From Deinococcus hopiensis KR-140 (GTDB taxonomy: Bacteria; Deinococcota; Deinococci; Deinococcales; Deinococcaceae): a stretch of 64,000 bases of DNA. This document shows positions 13,244 through 25,543 of the stretch, in pieces. The notes below the pieces were generated by a model. The model was not told where the DNA came from and searched no databases. It was given only the letters and a program-made list of their open reading frames with translations. The position numbers and the translations under genes are program-made. The DNA lies in the NCBI RefSeq assembly GCF_900176165.1, contig NZ_FWWU01000009.1, forward strand, positions 2,234,501 to 2,298,500, given 5' to 3'. Positions within the stretch are counted from its first letter, which is position 1, and every line of letters begins with the position of its first letter.

Positions 13244-13723
13244 CTACCCTTCGCCCACCGCCCGCAACTCCGTCCGCACGTCCATCAGCGCCTTACCCAG
13301 CAGGTTCTCGCCCCAGGCGTGGCGATTCGCCTCCGCACCGGATTCGCTGAAGCCGATTCCCCAAATACGGTCGGTGGGCGCCGCCTCCACGAGTTCGGCG
13401 TCGCCCGTCTCCAGCAGGAAGGCGCGCAGTCCAGGGTTCTGACCGAACTTCAGCCGCAGCATGTCCAGAGCCACGCCGTGGCGCTCACGGGTCCATACGG
13501 CATCGTCGTAGGGCGTGACGCGGCGGCCCAGCGCCTTGCACTCGGCGGGGGTGCAGGCGGCGAGGATGGCCGAACGCCGTTCCCCGTCTCCGAACAACTG
13601 CGCCTTGCGGGCCATCAGGTACTGCTCGGCCCAACGGTAGGTGACGCCCGCTTCGGTGAAGACGCTGGGGTGGAAATTGGAGAACGGGTGGGCCGTTCGG
13701 TAGAAGTAGAGGGTCTGGGACAC
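13244..13723 (-). CDS. NADAR-family protein (YbiA-like N-glycosidase)
   Basis: 159 residues matching the NADAR family (older name DUF1768): RTAHPFSNFHPSVF at the N-terminus, RWAEQYLMARKAQLFGD, an A/R-rich helix and GENLLGKALMDVRTEL near the end. Family members remove the base from damaged riboflavin intermediates or act on ADP-ribose-linked modifications; which applies here is not visible. The GTG start follows AACACT by six bases, a weak version of the leaderless layout. The gene stands alone. Confidence 0.85.
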   Translation of the reverse strand: MSQTLYFYRTAHPFSNFHPSVFTEAGVTYRWAEQYLMARKAQLFGDGERRSAILAACTPAECKALGRRVTPYDDAVWTRERHGVALDMLRLKFGQNPGLRAFLLETGDAELVEAAPTDRIWGIGFSESGAEANRHAWGENLLGKALMDVRTELRAVGEG

Positions 13724-13849
13724 GCGCCCAGTGTTTCAGGCCGCGTCCGAGGGGAAATCTGCCAGGGCGCGTAGGTCAACTGACCGGGCGCGGGCGCGCC
13801 CCGGCGCCCGACCAGCTCAAGGCCTCGCCGCCAGTTGGATGGCCAGACC

Positions 13850-14116
13850 CTACTGAATCTCGTTGTGCGAGACGTTCAGGTACACGGCCACCTCATCCAG
13901 GCTTTCCACCTGAACCAGAGGGATGTAGTGGTGCTGGCCATCGTGGCTGCCGCTGCGCGTGAGCTTCACGCGGTCGCCCTCCAGGCCGTCTACCGTGCCG
14001 ACGTATTCGCCGTTCACGTCCTTGACCTGCAGGTGGTCGCCCTCGCGCGTCAGGCGCTCGCGCAGGTCCTGGGCAATGCGGTCGGTGATCTGTCCGGTCT
14101 GGTCGCTCTGCGTCAT
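13850..14116 (-). CDS. DUF2171-type small protein
   Basis: 88 residues. The middle (DHLQVKDVNGEYVGTVDGLEGDRVKLTR) is the compact beta-barrel seen in DUF2171/PRC-like proteins, followed by HHYIPLVQVESLDEVAVYL. Soluble and acidic; function unknown, often linked to stress in this phylum (inference). ATG 14116 lies six bases after TACGCT (14123-14128), a leaderless start. A GC-rich palindrome lies just beyond its 3' end (about 13785-13812). Confidence 0.75.
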   Translation of the reverse strand: MTQSDQTGQITDRIAQDLRERLTREGDHLQVKDVNGEYVGTVDGLEGDRVKLTRSGSHDGQHHYIPLVQVESLDEVAVYLNVSHNEIQ

Positions 14117-14244
14117 GAACGCAGCGTAGGCCGCGCTGTCCTCGCGGAAATGACAATTCCCTTGACTGGACCATCACCGCCCCTTGGGTGAGGGGTAAGT
14201 TTGTACGCTTTACGACACCGGGGGAAGGGCCGTGGGGGTAGAGA

Positions 14245-14905
14245 AAGGGGCTCAACCCGCACGCCCAGTCGCCTCCGCTCAGCCCCCAGCCCAGCGTGTT
14301 CAAATTGAGGGCCACCAACGCGCCGTTCACCCGCTCCCCAAACCCGGTCGGGGCCAAAGGCAGCGCCGGTGCGGGCGCCAGAATGCCCTTCTCGTTGAGA
14401 AGACAGCAACACCACCTGCACGCGGGCCATCACCGCCTGATCAGCGCAGCCTTGGGCGTCATGAACGTCGCCCCGGCGCAGACCCTTTTCCGCCGCGTTC
14501 AGCCAGAAGCCGGTCTGCCACCCGTAGCGCGCTTCCAGAGCGTGCGCGAGGGCGTCCGGATAGCCTCACGCAACTCCGCCAGCCGCCCGCGCGTCCTCCA
14601 CGCTCTGGGCCACCCGTCCCAGCCCCTCGGCAGATGAAGTCCACCCGCTGACCGTTCACGGTCAGCCGAGCGCCGCCGTCCACCCAGGTTCCCCAGCCAC
14701 CGGGCCGTGTGGCCTGGGCCGTACCCCGTCATCCAACGCGCGGTACAGGGGGTTCAGGGCCGCCAGATCGAATCCATTTTCAGCGTCGTAGGCCAACGAC
14801 AGGTCTATGTCCGGGTCCCAGCGGGCCTTTCCGCGCGTGCGAGCCGCCCAGGGCCAACGCCTGCGCTCCGGGAACCCCGATCAGGCGAGCGGCGATGCGC
14901 GAAGC
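14245..14905 (-). pseudogene. decayed nucleotidyltransferase-domain gene
   Basis: Minus-strand remains of a Pol-beta-type nucleotidyltransferase. The signature GGS appears in GAQALALGGSHAR near 14850. After a frameshift come DPDIDLSLAYDAENGFDLA near 14800, then WVDGGARLTVNGQRVDF near 14660 in another frame. Further pieces are YGWQTGFWLNAAEKG near 14500 and PAPALPLAPTGFGERVNGAL near 14330. Frame changes between these blocks rule out an intact protein. The order and spacing of blocks match a ~220-residue enzyme. It lies between the DUF2171 gene and proS. Confidence 0.65.
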
Positions 14906-14948
14906 GGGCGGGGAAACGGCCACCATGCCCCGACTGGAACTGCCCCGC

Positions 14949-14954
14949 TATCAT
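14949..14954 (+). promoter_or_regulatory. -10 element TATCAT of leaderless proS
   Basis: TATCAT ends seven bases before the ATG at 14962. It overlaps another in-frame ATG (14953), which therefore lies inside the promoter and is unlikely to be transcribed. Confidence 0.7.
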
Positions 14955-14961
14955 GCCCTCC

Positions 14962-16455
<1,494 letters not shown>

Positions 16456-16469
16456 GGGGTGAGGCGTTA

Positions 16470-16620
16470 TACGGGTTGCGTCCGTTTCGTGAACACACCG
16501 GAAGGCCGCCGGGTTGCTTCCCTCCACGCCCGGAACCCGTTTCTCTCCTTCTCGCTTTGCTCGGGCTGAATCGCTTTGCAAACGGTGCAACCGGAGTGGG
16601 GATTCGGGATCAGGGGTGAG
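16470..16620. repeat. diverged copy of a dispersed intergenic repeat
   Basis: Contains CGCCCGGAACCCGTTTCTCT and CGCTTTGCAAACGG, which resemble TGCCCGGAACCGGTTTTTCT and CGCAGCTTTGCAAG in the element near 40.9-41.2 kb. It has no coding potential. The rest of the 16456-17174 gap has no gene I can defend except a possible remnant near 16.95-17.2 kb. Confidence 0.4.
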
Positions 16621-16942
16621 GAAAGTCGGGCCATTGCGCTCCATCTCGGCGTGAGGTGGGGCGCTCGACCGTGTGGGGAGACGGCCCGTCCCCTTGCGCG
16701 CCCGTTCGGCTGTTGCTCGGTCGGGCGCCAGGCGTGCGGCGTTGCCGGCACCGCACGCCTGCTCGGGAGTCATGCGGGTGTATACCGGCTGGAACGTGTT
16801 TTCCCCGTTTGTACTGGCGCGGCTGTGGCCCCGTCTGCTGGGTTCCAGATCGGAACAAACCCGCCACCCCGGGGGTACACCGGCCGCTGCGCTGCTGCGA
16901 GCGCCACGCGGGTCAGTCTGATGTGCGCGGCCCTGGCCCTGA

Positions 16943-17197
16943 GTGAGGCGCATCCCCGCCCCCAGCTTGGCCGTCTCCCTTACCGCCGTACTGCCGTGTC
17001 TGCTGCACACCGAATACACGCTGCGCTACTACGCTGACGGCCGCGGCGTTCTGTTGCTGGAGGGGGACGCGGCCCTGACAGGCCCCGACTCTCTGTACCT
17101 GGGCCTGACCAACGGCATGACGCATCAGGTCAGCGGCGCGAACACCAACTCGCGCTCCGTGCGCCGCCTCATCCTCACCGGTCCGCCGCCATCAAAT
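16943..17197 (+). pseudogene. possible gene remnant
   Basis: A frame open from about 16943 contains protein-like sequence (LLHTEYTLRYYADGRGVLLL, LTGPDSLYLGLTNGMTHQV) and runs on into sequence antisense to the transporter gene that ends at 17175. It lacks a convincing start and would end inside the neighbour, so it looks like a truncated gene 3' part. I do not recognise the family. Confidence 0.3.
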
Positions 17198-17618
17198 AGA
17201 CCCCCGCGAGCAGCACCACCGCGCCCAACCAGCCGCGCCATCCATGCGGCTCGCGCAGAGCGAGGGCGCTGAACAGAAAGATAAAGGCCAGGCTCAGGCG
17301 GTCCAGCGCGGCCACTCCCGCCGTCGGTCCCACCCGCAGCGCCGCGAAATAGGCCAGCCAAGACGTTGCGCCGCTGAGGCCCGCCAGCGTGATAAACAGC
17401 CATGCCCGGCCCGTCAGGTGCGCCTTGCCGAACAGGAGCGGCCCCAGTTGCCCAGTGCCCAGCGCCACGCCGAGCATCACGAGCGCCATGATGACCGCGC
17501 GCAGGGCCGTGGCGAGGGTGGGGTTCACGCCCTCCAGGCCCAGTTTTCCAAACACGGTGACGCCCGCACCGCCCAGCGCCGCCAGCAGGCCCAGCGCGAT
17601 CCATCCGAGGGAAGGCAT
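17175..17618 (-). CDS. half-size EamA/DMT-family transporter
   Basis: 147-residue membrane protein with about five hydrophobic segments and EamA-type features (GLAALGGAGVTVFGKLGLEG, TLATALRAVIMALVM, GLSGATSWLAYFAALRVGP, GVAALDRLSLAFIFLFSALALREP). It equals one EamA repeat, so it should work as a dimer; the substrate is not predictable. ATG 17618 was preferred to 17630 because it lies seven bases after TATGCT (17626-17631). It is divergent from a Fur-family regulator across an ~80-bp region, so control by that regulator is possible. Confidence 0.82.
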   Translation of the reverse strand: MPSLGWIALGLLAALGGAGVTVFGKLGLEGVNPTLATALRAVIMALVMLGVALGTGQLGPLLFGKAHLTGRAWLFITLAGLSGATSWLAYFAALRVGPTAGVAALDRLSLAFIFLFSALALREPHGWRGWLGAVVLLAGVYLMAADR

Positions 17619-17625
17619 GGCGGCC

Positions 17626-17694
17626 AGCATAGGCGACGCCTTCGAGAATTTTGTGTTTCGTTTTTTGATGCTTCGGGGGCCCGTCTGCTAGCGT
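17626..17694. promoter_or_regulatory. divergent promoter region, transporter / Fur-family gene
   Basis: Minus-strand -10 TATGCT (17626-17631) serves the transporter and plus-strand -10 TAGCGT (17689-17694) serves the regulator, each seven bases from its start codon. TTGATG at 17665-17670 is a fair -35 for the regulator with an 18-bp spacer. The T-rich stretch 17648-17668 stands out in this GC-rich DNA and is a natural place for an operator, but I see no clear Fur- or Zur-type palindrome. Confidence 0.55.
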
Positions 17695-17701
17695 AGGCGG
17701 C

Positions 17702-18088
17702 ATGACGGCCACCCGCAGCACCCGCCAGCGCGACGTGATCGCCCGCGTGCTGGGGGAGGCCGAGGGGCCCCTCGCGGTGGTGGACGTGTTGGAACGCGCG
17801 CAGGCGGACCTGCCTGGCCTGGGCATCGCCACAGTCTACCGGACCCTCAAGCTCCTGACCGAGCAGGGCCAGATTCACCCCGTCACCCTGGACGGCGAGA
17901 CGCGCTACGAGCGGGCGGGAGGCGGCCACCACCATCATTTTTCCTGCACGGGCTGCGGGCGGGTCTTTACCCTGCACACCTGCCCCGTCGCCCTGCCGCG
18001 TGGCACGGTGTATCCCGGCGGTTTCATCGTCGAGGCGCACGAGGTCACGCTGTACGGCAAATGCCCGGCGTGCGCGGCCTCGGCCTGA
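17702..18088 (+). CDS. Fur-family metalloregulator
   Basis: 128-residue repressor of the Fur/Zur/PerR family. It has a winged-helix DNA-binding part (TRQRDVIARVLGEAEGPLAV, IATVYRTLKLLTEQG), a metal-binding His cluster HHHH (76-79), a CTGC pair (82-85) and a second CPAC pair (121-124) that together form the structural zinc site. Which metal or peroxide it senses cannot be told. ATG 17702 is seven bases after TAGCGT, hence leaderless. No metal transporter is next to it except perhaps the divergent EamA gene. Confidence 0.9.
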   Translation: MTATRSTRQRDVIARVLGEAEGPLAVVDVLERAQADLPGLGIATVYRTLKLLTEQGQIHPVTLDGETRYERAGGGHHHHFSCTGCGRVFTLHTCPVALPRGTVYPGGFIVEAHEVTLYGKCPACAASA

Positions 18089-18180
18089 CATAGGCGGTTT
18101 TGCTCCAAGTACCCCGCGCGGCTTCCGTGCCGGCGGCTCGGGAGAAGGGGGCAGGTGTGCACCTCTCCCGCTCGCGGCGG

Positions 18181-18210
18181 TTGACCCCCCACGCCTCCGC
18201 CTGCTACCCT
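18181..18210 (+). promoter_or_regulatory. metY-metX promoter: TTGACC, 18-bp spacer, TACCCT
   Basis: -35 at 18181-18186 and -10 at 18205-18210. Transcription from about 18217 would place the whole SAM-I riboswitch in a ~260-nt leader. Confidence 0.7.
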
Positions 18211-18231
18211 CGGCGGTAGCTCCCGCGTGGA

Positions 18232-18355
<124 letters not shown>

Positions 18356-18393
18356 ACCGATCAGGGAAGGTCACGCGGACGATCATCACCCCC

Positions 18394-18430
18394 GCCCCTT
18401 CTCGATGTCCGAGAGGGGGCACGCCTTTTT
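18394..18430 (+). terminator. expression-platform terminator of the SAM riboswitch
   Basis: An 11-bp stem (GCCCCTTCTCG 18394-18404 with CGAGAGGGGGC 18410-18420, one G-U) is followed by a run of U at 18426-18430. It ends 47 bases before metY. Confidence 0.85.
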
Positions 18431-18477
18431 GGCTGGCCCCTCACCCCCCCGAGCTTTTTTCTCTGTGAGGAGTCCCC

Positions 18478-19812
18478 ATGTCCACCCCCAAGCACCTCCG
18501 TTTTGAAACCCTGCAGGTCCACGCCGGTCAGAAGCCCGATCCCACCACCGGCGCGCAGGCCGTGCCCATCTACGCCACCAACTCCTACGTGTTCGAGTCG
18601 CCCGAACATGCGGCGAACCTGTTTGGCCTGCGGGCTTTCGGCAACATCTACAGCCGCATCATGAACCCCACCAACGCCGTGTTCGAGGAGCGCGTGGCGG
18701 CGCTGGAAGGCGGCGTGGGAGCCCTGGCCGTGGCGAGCGGGCACGCGGCGCAGTTCCTGGCGATCACCAACGTGGCGCAGGCCGGGGACAACATCGTCTC
18801 CACACCCAACCTGTACGGCGGCACCGTCAACCAGTTCCGGGTCACGCTGGCGCGGCTCGGGATAGAGGTGCGCTTTACGGGCAAGGACGAGCGCCCCGAG
18901 GAGTTCGCGTCCCTGATCGACGACCGCACGCGGGCAGTGTACCTGGAGACCATCGGCAACCCGGCGCTCAATGTGCCCGACTTCGAGGCCATCGCCGCCG
19001 CCGCGCACGCGAAGGGCGTGGCCGTGTTCGTGGACAACACGTTTGGAGCCGGAGGGTACTACTGCCAGCCGCTGAAGCACGGCGCGAACGTGGTGCTGCA
19101 CTCGGCGAGCAAGTGGATCGGCGGGCACGGCAACGGCATCGGCGGCGTGATCGTGGACGGCGGCAATTTCAACTGGGGCAACGGGCGCTACCCCCTGTTC
19201 ACCGAGCCCAGCCCCAGCTACCACGGCCTGAACTTCTGGGAGACCTTCGGCGAGGGCAATGGGCTGGGTCTGCCCAACCTGGCCTTTATCCTGCGCGCCC
19301 GGACCGAGGGCCTGCGGGATCTGGGCGCGACGCTCGCGCCGCAGCAGGCGTGGCAGTTCATTCAGGGGCTGGAAACGCTGAGCCTCCGCGCCGAGCGCCA
19401 CGCGCAGAACGCGCTGGCGCTGGCCTCCTGGCTGGGCACCCACCCCGACGTGGCGCGCGTGACCTACCCCGGCTTGAGCAACCACCCGCACTATGACCGG
19501 GCGCAGACCTACCTGCCGCGCGGCGCGGGGGCCGTCCTGACCTTCGAGCTGCGCGGGGGGCGCGCGGCGGGCGAGGCGTTTATCCGCTCCACCCAGCTCG
19601 CCCAGCACGTCGCCAATGTGGGCGACACGCGCACGCTGGTGATTCACCCGGCCAGTACCACACACTCACAGCTTGACGAGGTGACGCAGGCTGCAGCGGG
19701 GGTCACGCCCGGCCTGGTCCGCGTCTCGGTGGGCATCGAGCATATCGACGACATCCGCGAGGACTTCGCGCAGGCGCTCGCCACGGCGCTGGTGGACGCC
19801 GAGAGCGTATGA
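18478..19812 (+). CDS. metY: O-acetylhomoserine sulfhydrylase
   Basis: PLP enzyme that makes homocysteine from O-acetylhomoserine and sulfide. The 444 residues match the Cys/Met-metabolism family: FETLQVHAGQKPDPTTGAQAVPIY at the N-terminus, the PLP-binding Lys212 in HSASKWIGGHG and the long form typical of OAH sulfhydrylases (the ~40-residue insertion GNFNWGNGRYPLFTEPSPSYHGL). GTGAGGAG provides the ribosome site. It is controlled by the upstream SAM riboswitch and overlaps metX by four bases. Confidence 0.95.
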   Translation: MSTPKHLRFETLQVHAGQKPDPTTGAQAVPIYATNSYVFESPEHAANLFGLRAFGNIYSRIMNPTNAVFEERVAALEGGVGALAVASGHAAQFLAITNVAQAGDNIVSTPNLYGGTVNQFRVTLARLGIEVRFTGKDERPEEFASLIDDRTRAVYLETIGNPALNVPDFEAIAAAAHAKGVAVFVDNTFGAGGYYCQPLKHGANVVLHSASKWIGGHGNGIGGVIVDGGNFNWGNGRYPLFTEPSPSYHGLNFWETFGEGNGLGLPNLAFILRARTEGLRDLGATLAPQQAWQFIQGLETLSLRAERHAQNALALASWLGTHPDVARVTYPGLSNHPHYDRAQTYLPRGAGAVLTFELRGGRAAGEAFIRSTQLAQHVANVGDTRTLVIHPASTTHSQLDEVTQAAAGVTPGLVRVSVGIEHIDDIREDFAQALATALVDAESV

Positions 19813-20816
19813 CGGCTGTGACGCTCTCCCCTGACCTTTCGCCTCCCCCCCCGCCCGAGCGATGTTTTCGGCAGCAGACGGCGCTGCTGTTCCGGCAGGC
19901 ACCGCTGCTGCTGGACTGCGGACAGCCCGTCAATGACGTGCGGGTGGCCTACCACACCTACGGCACGCCCTCGGAACACGCGGTGCTCGTGCTGCACGCG
20001 CTGACGGGCACGAGCGCCGTGCATGAGTGGTGGCCGGACTTTCTGGGCGAGGGCCGTCCCCTGGACCCCACCCGGGACTACATCGTGTGCGCCAATGTAC
20101 TGGGCGGCTGTGCGGGCACCACGGGTCCGGCGGAACTGCCCCAGATCGGCAGCGGGGACGCGCCCCTCACCCTGCGTGATATGGCGCGGGTGGGGCGGGC
20201 GCTGCTGGAACACCTGGGCGTGCGGCGCGTCTCGGTGGTGGGGGCGAGCATGGGTGGCATGTTGGCCTACGCCTGGCTGCTGGAATGCCCCGATCTGGTG
20301 GACCGGGCGCTGATCGTCGGGGCCCCCGCGCGCCACTCGCCCTGGGCGATTGGGCTGAACACGGCCGCCCGGAATGCCATCCAGGCGGCTCCCGGTGGCG
20401 AGGGCCTGAAGGTGGCGCGGCAGATCGCCATGCTGAGTTACCGCTCGCCTGAGAGCTTCGCGCTGACGCAGGCGGGGACGAGCCACCGTCGGCCCGGCGC
20501 CCCTGCCATCACCACCTACCTCGAACACCAGGGCGAGAAGCTGGCAAACCGCTTCTGCGAGCGCAGCTACCTCGCCCTGACGGGCGCGATGGACCGCTTT
20601 CAGCCGAGCGACGCCGAACTGCAGACCGTCCGCGTGCCGGTCCTGGCGGTGGGCATCTCCAGCGACGTGCTGTACCCACCAGGGGAGGTGTGCGGGCACG
20701 CCGCCCTGCTGCCGAACAGCCGGTATCTGGAGCTGCAAAGCCCGCACGGGCACGACGCCTTTCTGATGGACCCGGGTCCGCTGCCCGCCTGGGCGGCGGA
20801 GTTTCTGACAGGCTGA
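19809..20816 (+). CDS. metX: homoserine O-acetyltransferase
   Basis: Acetyl-CoA-dependent acylation of homoserine, supplying MetY's substrate. It is an alpha/beta-hydrolase-fold protein of 335 residues with nucleophile Ser147 in VVGASMGGM, the characteristic VLHALTGTSAVHEWW and NVLGGCAGTTGPA loops, and the C-terminal His in SPHGHDAF. The start overlaps the metY stop (ATGA), so translation is coupled and the two enzymes form one SAM-controlled unit. Confidence 0.94.
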   Translation: MTAVTLSPDLSPPPPPERCFRQQTALLFRQAPLLLDCGQPVNDVRVAYHTYGTPSEHAVLVLHALTGTSAVHEWWPDFLGEGRPLDPTRDYIVCANVLGGCAGTTGPAELPQIGSGDAPLTLRDMARVGRALLEHLGVRRVSVVGASMGGMLAYAWLLECPDLVDRALIVGAPARHSPWAIGLNTAARNAIQAAPGGEGLKVARQIAMLSYRSPESFALTQAGTSHRRPGAPAITTYLEHQGEKLANRFCERSYLALTGAMDRFQPSDAELQTVRVPVLAVGISSDVLYPPGEVCGHAALLPNSRYLELQSPHGHDAFLMDPGPLPAWAAEFLTG

Positions 20817-21015
20817 GCCGGAGGGGCAGAGCCGGCCGGGGCACCGCGCCCAACCGTACCGCGCCCCGGAGTCGGAGGCGTTCTTGCCCGCCGCGCTGCC
20901 CCCAGAACGCGGGCGGGAACAGCACGGAACAGTCAGGCGGTGGTGCTCGGCCGTCCGAACGGGCATAGTGGGACCATTTGAGTCGGTCCGCCCCGGACCC
21001 GGCCGAGGTAACCCT

Positions 21016-22386
21016 GTGAAGACGCTTTTTTCCGTTCTGGACCTGATCAGCCTTCTCCTCTTCGTCCTATACGCCACGCAGCAGGTGCTGAGTGCCCTAC
21101 AGCGGCGTCCCAAACCGCCCGTCGCGGGGGAGGGCGCTCGCCTCACCTTCCTGATTCCAGCGCTCAACGAGGCGGGCGTGATTGGCCCCACGCTGGACAA
21201 CCTGCGCCGCACCGTTCCCGGCGCCCGGCTGGTGGTGATCGACGACGCCAGCGACGACGGTACCGCCGAGATCGTGGCGGAGCTTGCCGCCCGTGACCCG
21301 CAGGTGCTGCTGCTGCGCCGGCACCTGCCAGGAGCCCGGCAGAACAAAAGCCGGGCGATGAAGTGGGCGGTCGAACACCTGCTGACTGCCGGGCCCCTGG
21401 CTGGGCGGGACCTGACGCAGGAAGTCCTGGTGGTGCTGGACGCCGACGGGCAGATTGGCCCCGACTTCGCGCCGCAGGTACGGGGCGCTTTTGCAGACCC
21501 CGACGTGATGGCGGCCCAGGGCTGGATGCGCTTTCGGCAGACGGGCGCGCCGGGTGGCTGGGCGGGGGTCTGGAGCCGGATGCTCCTGTTTCAGCAGGAC
21601 CTGGAGACGTTTATCGTCGGCCGGATTCAGCGGTTGCGCGCGCTTGGACACACGGTGGCCCTGACGGGCAACGGCCAGTGCATGCGCGCGAGCTACGTGG
21701 CCGCGCAGCTCGCGCGGGGCGTGGACCCCTGGCCGGACGTGCTGCTCGAAGACTTCGCCAGCGCCCTGGAAGTTCGCCTGCATGACCCCCGCTGGAAAAT
21801 TGCCCTGCTGACCGCCAAGGTCACGCAGCAGGGCATGGTGGCCTCCGGGCCGCTGATTCGCCAGCGGGCCCGCTGGACGCAGGGCGCGATGCAGTGTCTG
21901 CCCTACCTGCCCCGGTTGTGGCGTTCGCCGGCTCATCCTGTCACCCGGGTGGAGTTCAGCTACTTCATCCTCGCGCCGTGGCTGAACATGCTGCTGATCC
22001 TGTCGGTCCTCAGCCAGCCCGTGCGGCGGGTGCTGGGGGAGCAGGGCCTGGCATGGCCCACCTGGCTGGGCACCGTCTTCACCGTGCTGCCCCTCGCGCT
22101 GCAGCTCAACTGGGCGCTGCGATACCGCGCCGAGCGCGGGCTCTCGTGGTGGACGGTGCCCTACACCCTGCTTAGCCTGCCGGTGTACACGGCGGCACTC
22201 CTGAGCAGCACGTTCCTGGCCTACCGCAACCACTTCACTGGACGCCAGGGCTGGTACAAGAGCGTACGCCACGACGAGCCGGGAGGCCAGGAACTCTCGC
22301 CCCCCGAGGTTTCCTCGATACAACCCGACCCCCACCTGCGGGCCGCGCCGCAACGCTCGCGGACAGTGGCGAGTTCGGGAGACTGA
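21016..22386 (+). CDS. GT2-family membrane glycosyltransferase
   Basis: 456 residues. A membrane helix (~8-26) precedes a GT-A domain with FLIPALNEAGVI, VIDDASDDGT, the metal-binding VVLDADG and the acceptor/processivity motif RQRARW (QxxRW type). Four or so hydrophobic segments follow near 310-430, then a polar tail. This is the layout of processive synthases of extracellular polysaccharide or of beta-glycosyl transfer to lipids; the product is unknown. GTG 21016 begins the first helix and has a GAGG ribosome site; the same frame is open upstream but not protein-like. Confidence 0.85.
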   Translation: MKTLFSVLDLISLLLFVLYATQQVLSALQRRPKPPVAGEGARLTFLIPALNEAGVIGPTLDNLRRTVPGARLVVIDDASDDGTAEIVAELAARDPQVLLLRRHLPGARQNKSRAMKWAVEHLLTAGPLAGRDLTQEVLVVLDADGQIGPDFAPQVRGAFADPDVMAAQGWMRFRQTGAPGGWAGVWSRMLLFQQDLETFIVGRIQRLRALGHTVALTGNGQCMRASYVAAQLARGVDPWPDVLLEDFASALEVRLHDPRWKIALLTAKVTQQGMVASGPLIRQRARWTQGAMQCLPYLPRLWRSPAHPVTRVEFSYFILAPWLNMLLILSVLSQPVRRVLGEQGLAWPTWLGTVFTVLPLALQLNWALRYRAERGLSWWTVPYTLLSLPVYTAALLSSTFLAYRNHFTGRQGWYKSVRHDEPGGQELSPPEVSSIQPDPHLRAAPQRSRTVASSGD

Positions 22387-22401
22387 GCGGAGCGCAGCGC
22401 A

Positions 22402-22446
22402 GAGGGCAGAAAGTGGGATCACCCCGGCTCTCTGCCCTCGTCTTTT
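22402..22446 (+). terminator. glycosyltransferase terminator
   Basis: GAGGGCAGA (22402-22410) pairs with TCTGCCCTC (22431-22439), followed by GTCTTTT. It lies between two convergent genes. Confidence 0.7.
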
Positions 22447-22458
22447 GCCCCACCGGAC

Positions 22459-23343
<885 letters not shown>

Positions 23344-23354
23344 AGGTTCTCCAA

Positions 23355-23406
23355 GGAAAAGCCGGTGGCCGTTGGCTTTCGGCCTTTCAAACCAGCGGCC
23401 ACCGGC
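23355..23406 (-). terminator. purH terminator between purH and folD
   Basis: A 15-bp stem (GCCGGTGGCCG core at 23361-23371 with CGGCCACCGGC at 23396-23406, extended by four pairs) reads on the minus strand into a U-rich run and then the folD ribosome site. It could limit folD to partial read-through. Confidence 0.75.
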
Positions 23407-23408
23407 TC

Positions 23409-24953
<1,545 letters not shown>

Positions 24954-25115
24954 GTCTGTGCCTCCTGCAAATGCGGACGCGCCCCTGCCTCTTCTGGCAT
25001 GGTGCTCCGACCCAGGCGCGCGATCCGGGATGTGCTGGGGGCTTCCCCGTGGTCCGCTCCACGTTCAGCGCCAGTCGCCCCCGCCGCAGGCCAGCATACA
25101 GGGTGGGGCGCGGGA

Positions 25116-25520
25116 CTACGGCCCCACGGCGATCGCCTCCACCTCCACCAGCAGTTCCGGCCGCACCAGCCGCGCCACCTGCACCGCGCTGCTTGCAGGC
25201 GGCGCGGCCACATCGACAAACTCGTCGCGCACCGCGCGCAGCTGGGGCAGGTGCGTCATATCGGTCAGGAAAAGGGTGAGCTTGACCACAGCACCGAAGG
25301 TCAGGCCCACTTCCGAGAGCGCCGCCCCGATGTTGCGGAAGACCTGCCGGGCCTGTGCGGTGAAGTCGCCCTCGCCCACCACCTGCCCGGCGGGGTCCAC
25401 CGCGATCTGCCCGGAGAGGTAAATGGTGCGGCCTCCCCGGACCTCGGCGAGGTGGGAATAACCGGCAGCTTTGCCAAGGGCGGGCACGTTGACGAGGCGG
25501 ATGGAAGGCGTGTCGCTCAC
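25116..25520 (-). CDS. RidA-family enamine/imine deaminase
   Basis: 134 residues, trimeric YjgF/RidA fold: KAAGYSHLAEVRGGRTIYLSG, QARQVFRNIGAALSEVG, LFLTDMTHLPQLRAVRDEFV and the end region with SSAVQVARLVRPELLVEVEAIAV, including the conserved Arg. It probably removes reactive imines made by PLP enzymes, although many paralogues have other roles. GTG 25520 has a GGAGG site eight bases upstream, better than the TTG six codons earlier. It lies 23 bases after a hypothetical gene and is likely its operon partner. Confidence 0.85.
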   Translation of the reverse strand: MSDTPSIRLVNVPALGKAAGYSHLAEVRGGRTIYLSGQIAVDPAGQVVGEGDFTAQARQVFRNIGAALSEVGLTFGAVVKLTLFLTDMTHLPQLRAVRDEFVDVAAPPASSAVQVARLVRPELLVEVEAIAVGP

Positions 25521-25543
25521 GCCCTTATCCTCCGGCAAATCGG

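Noticed and set aside
19644..21347. 567-codon minus-strand open frame opposite metX
   Set aside because: No motifs; metY and metX on the plus strand have complete catalytic signatures.
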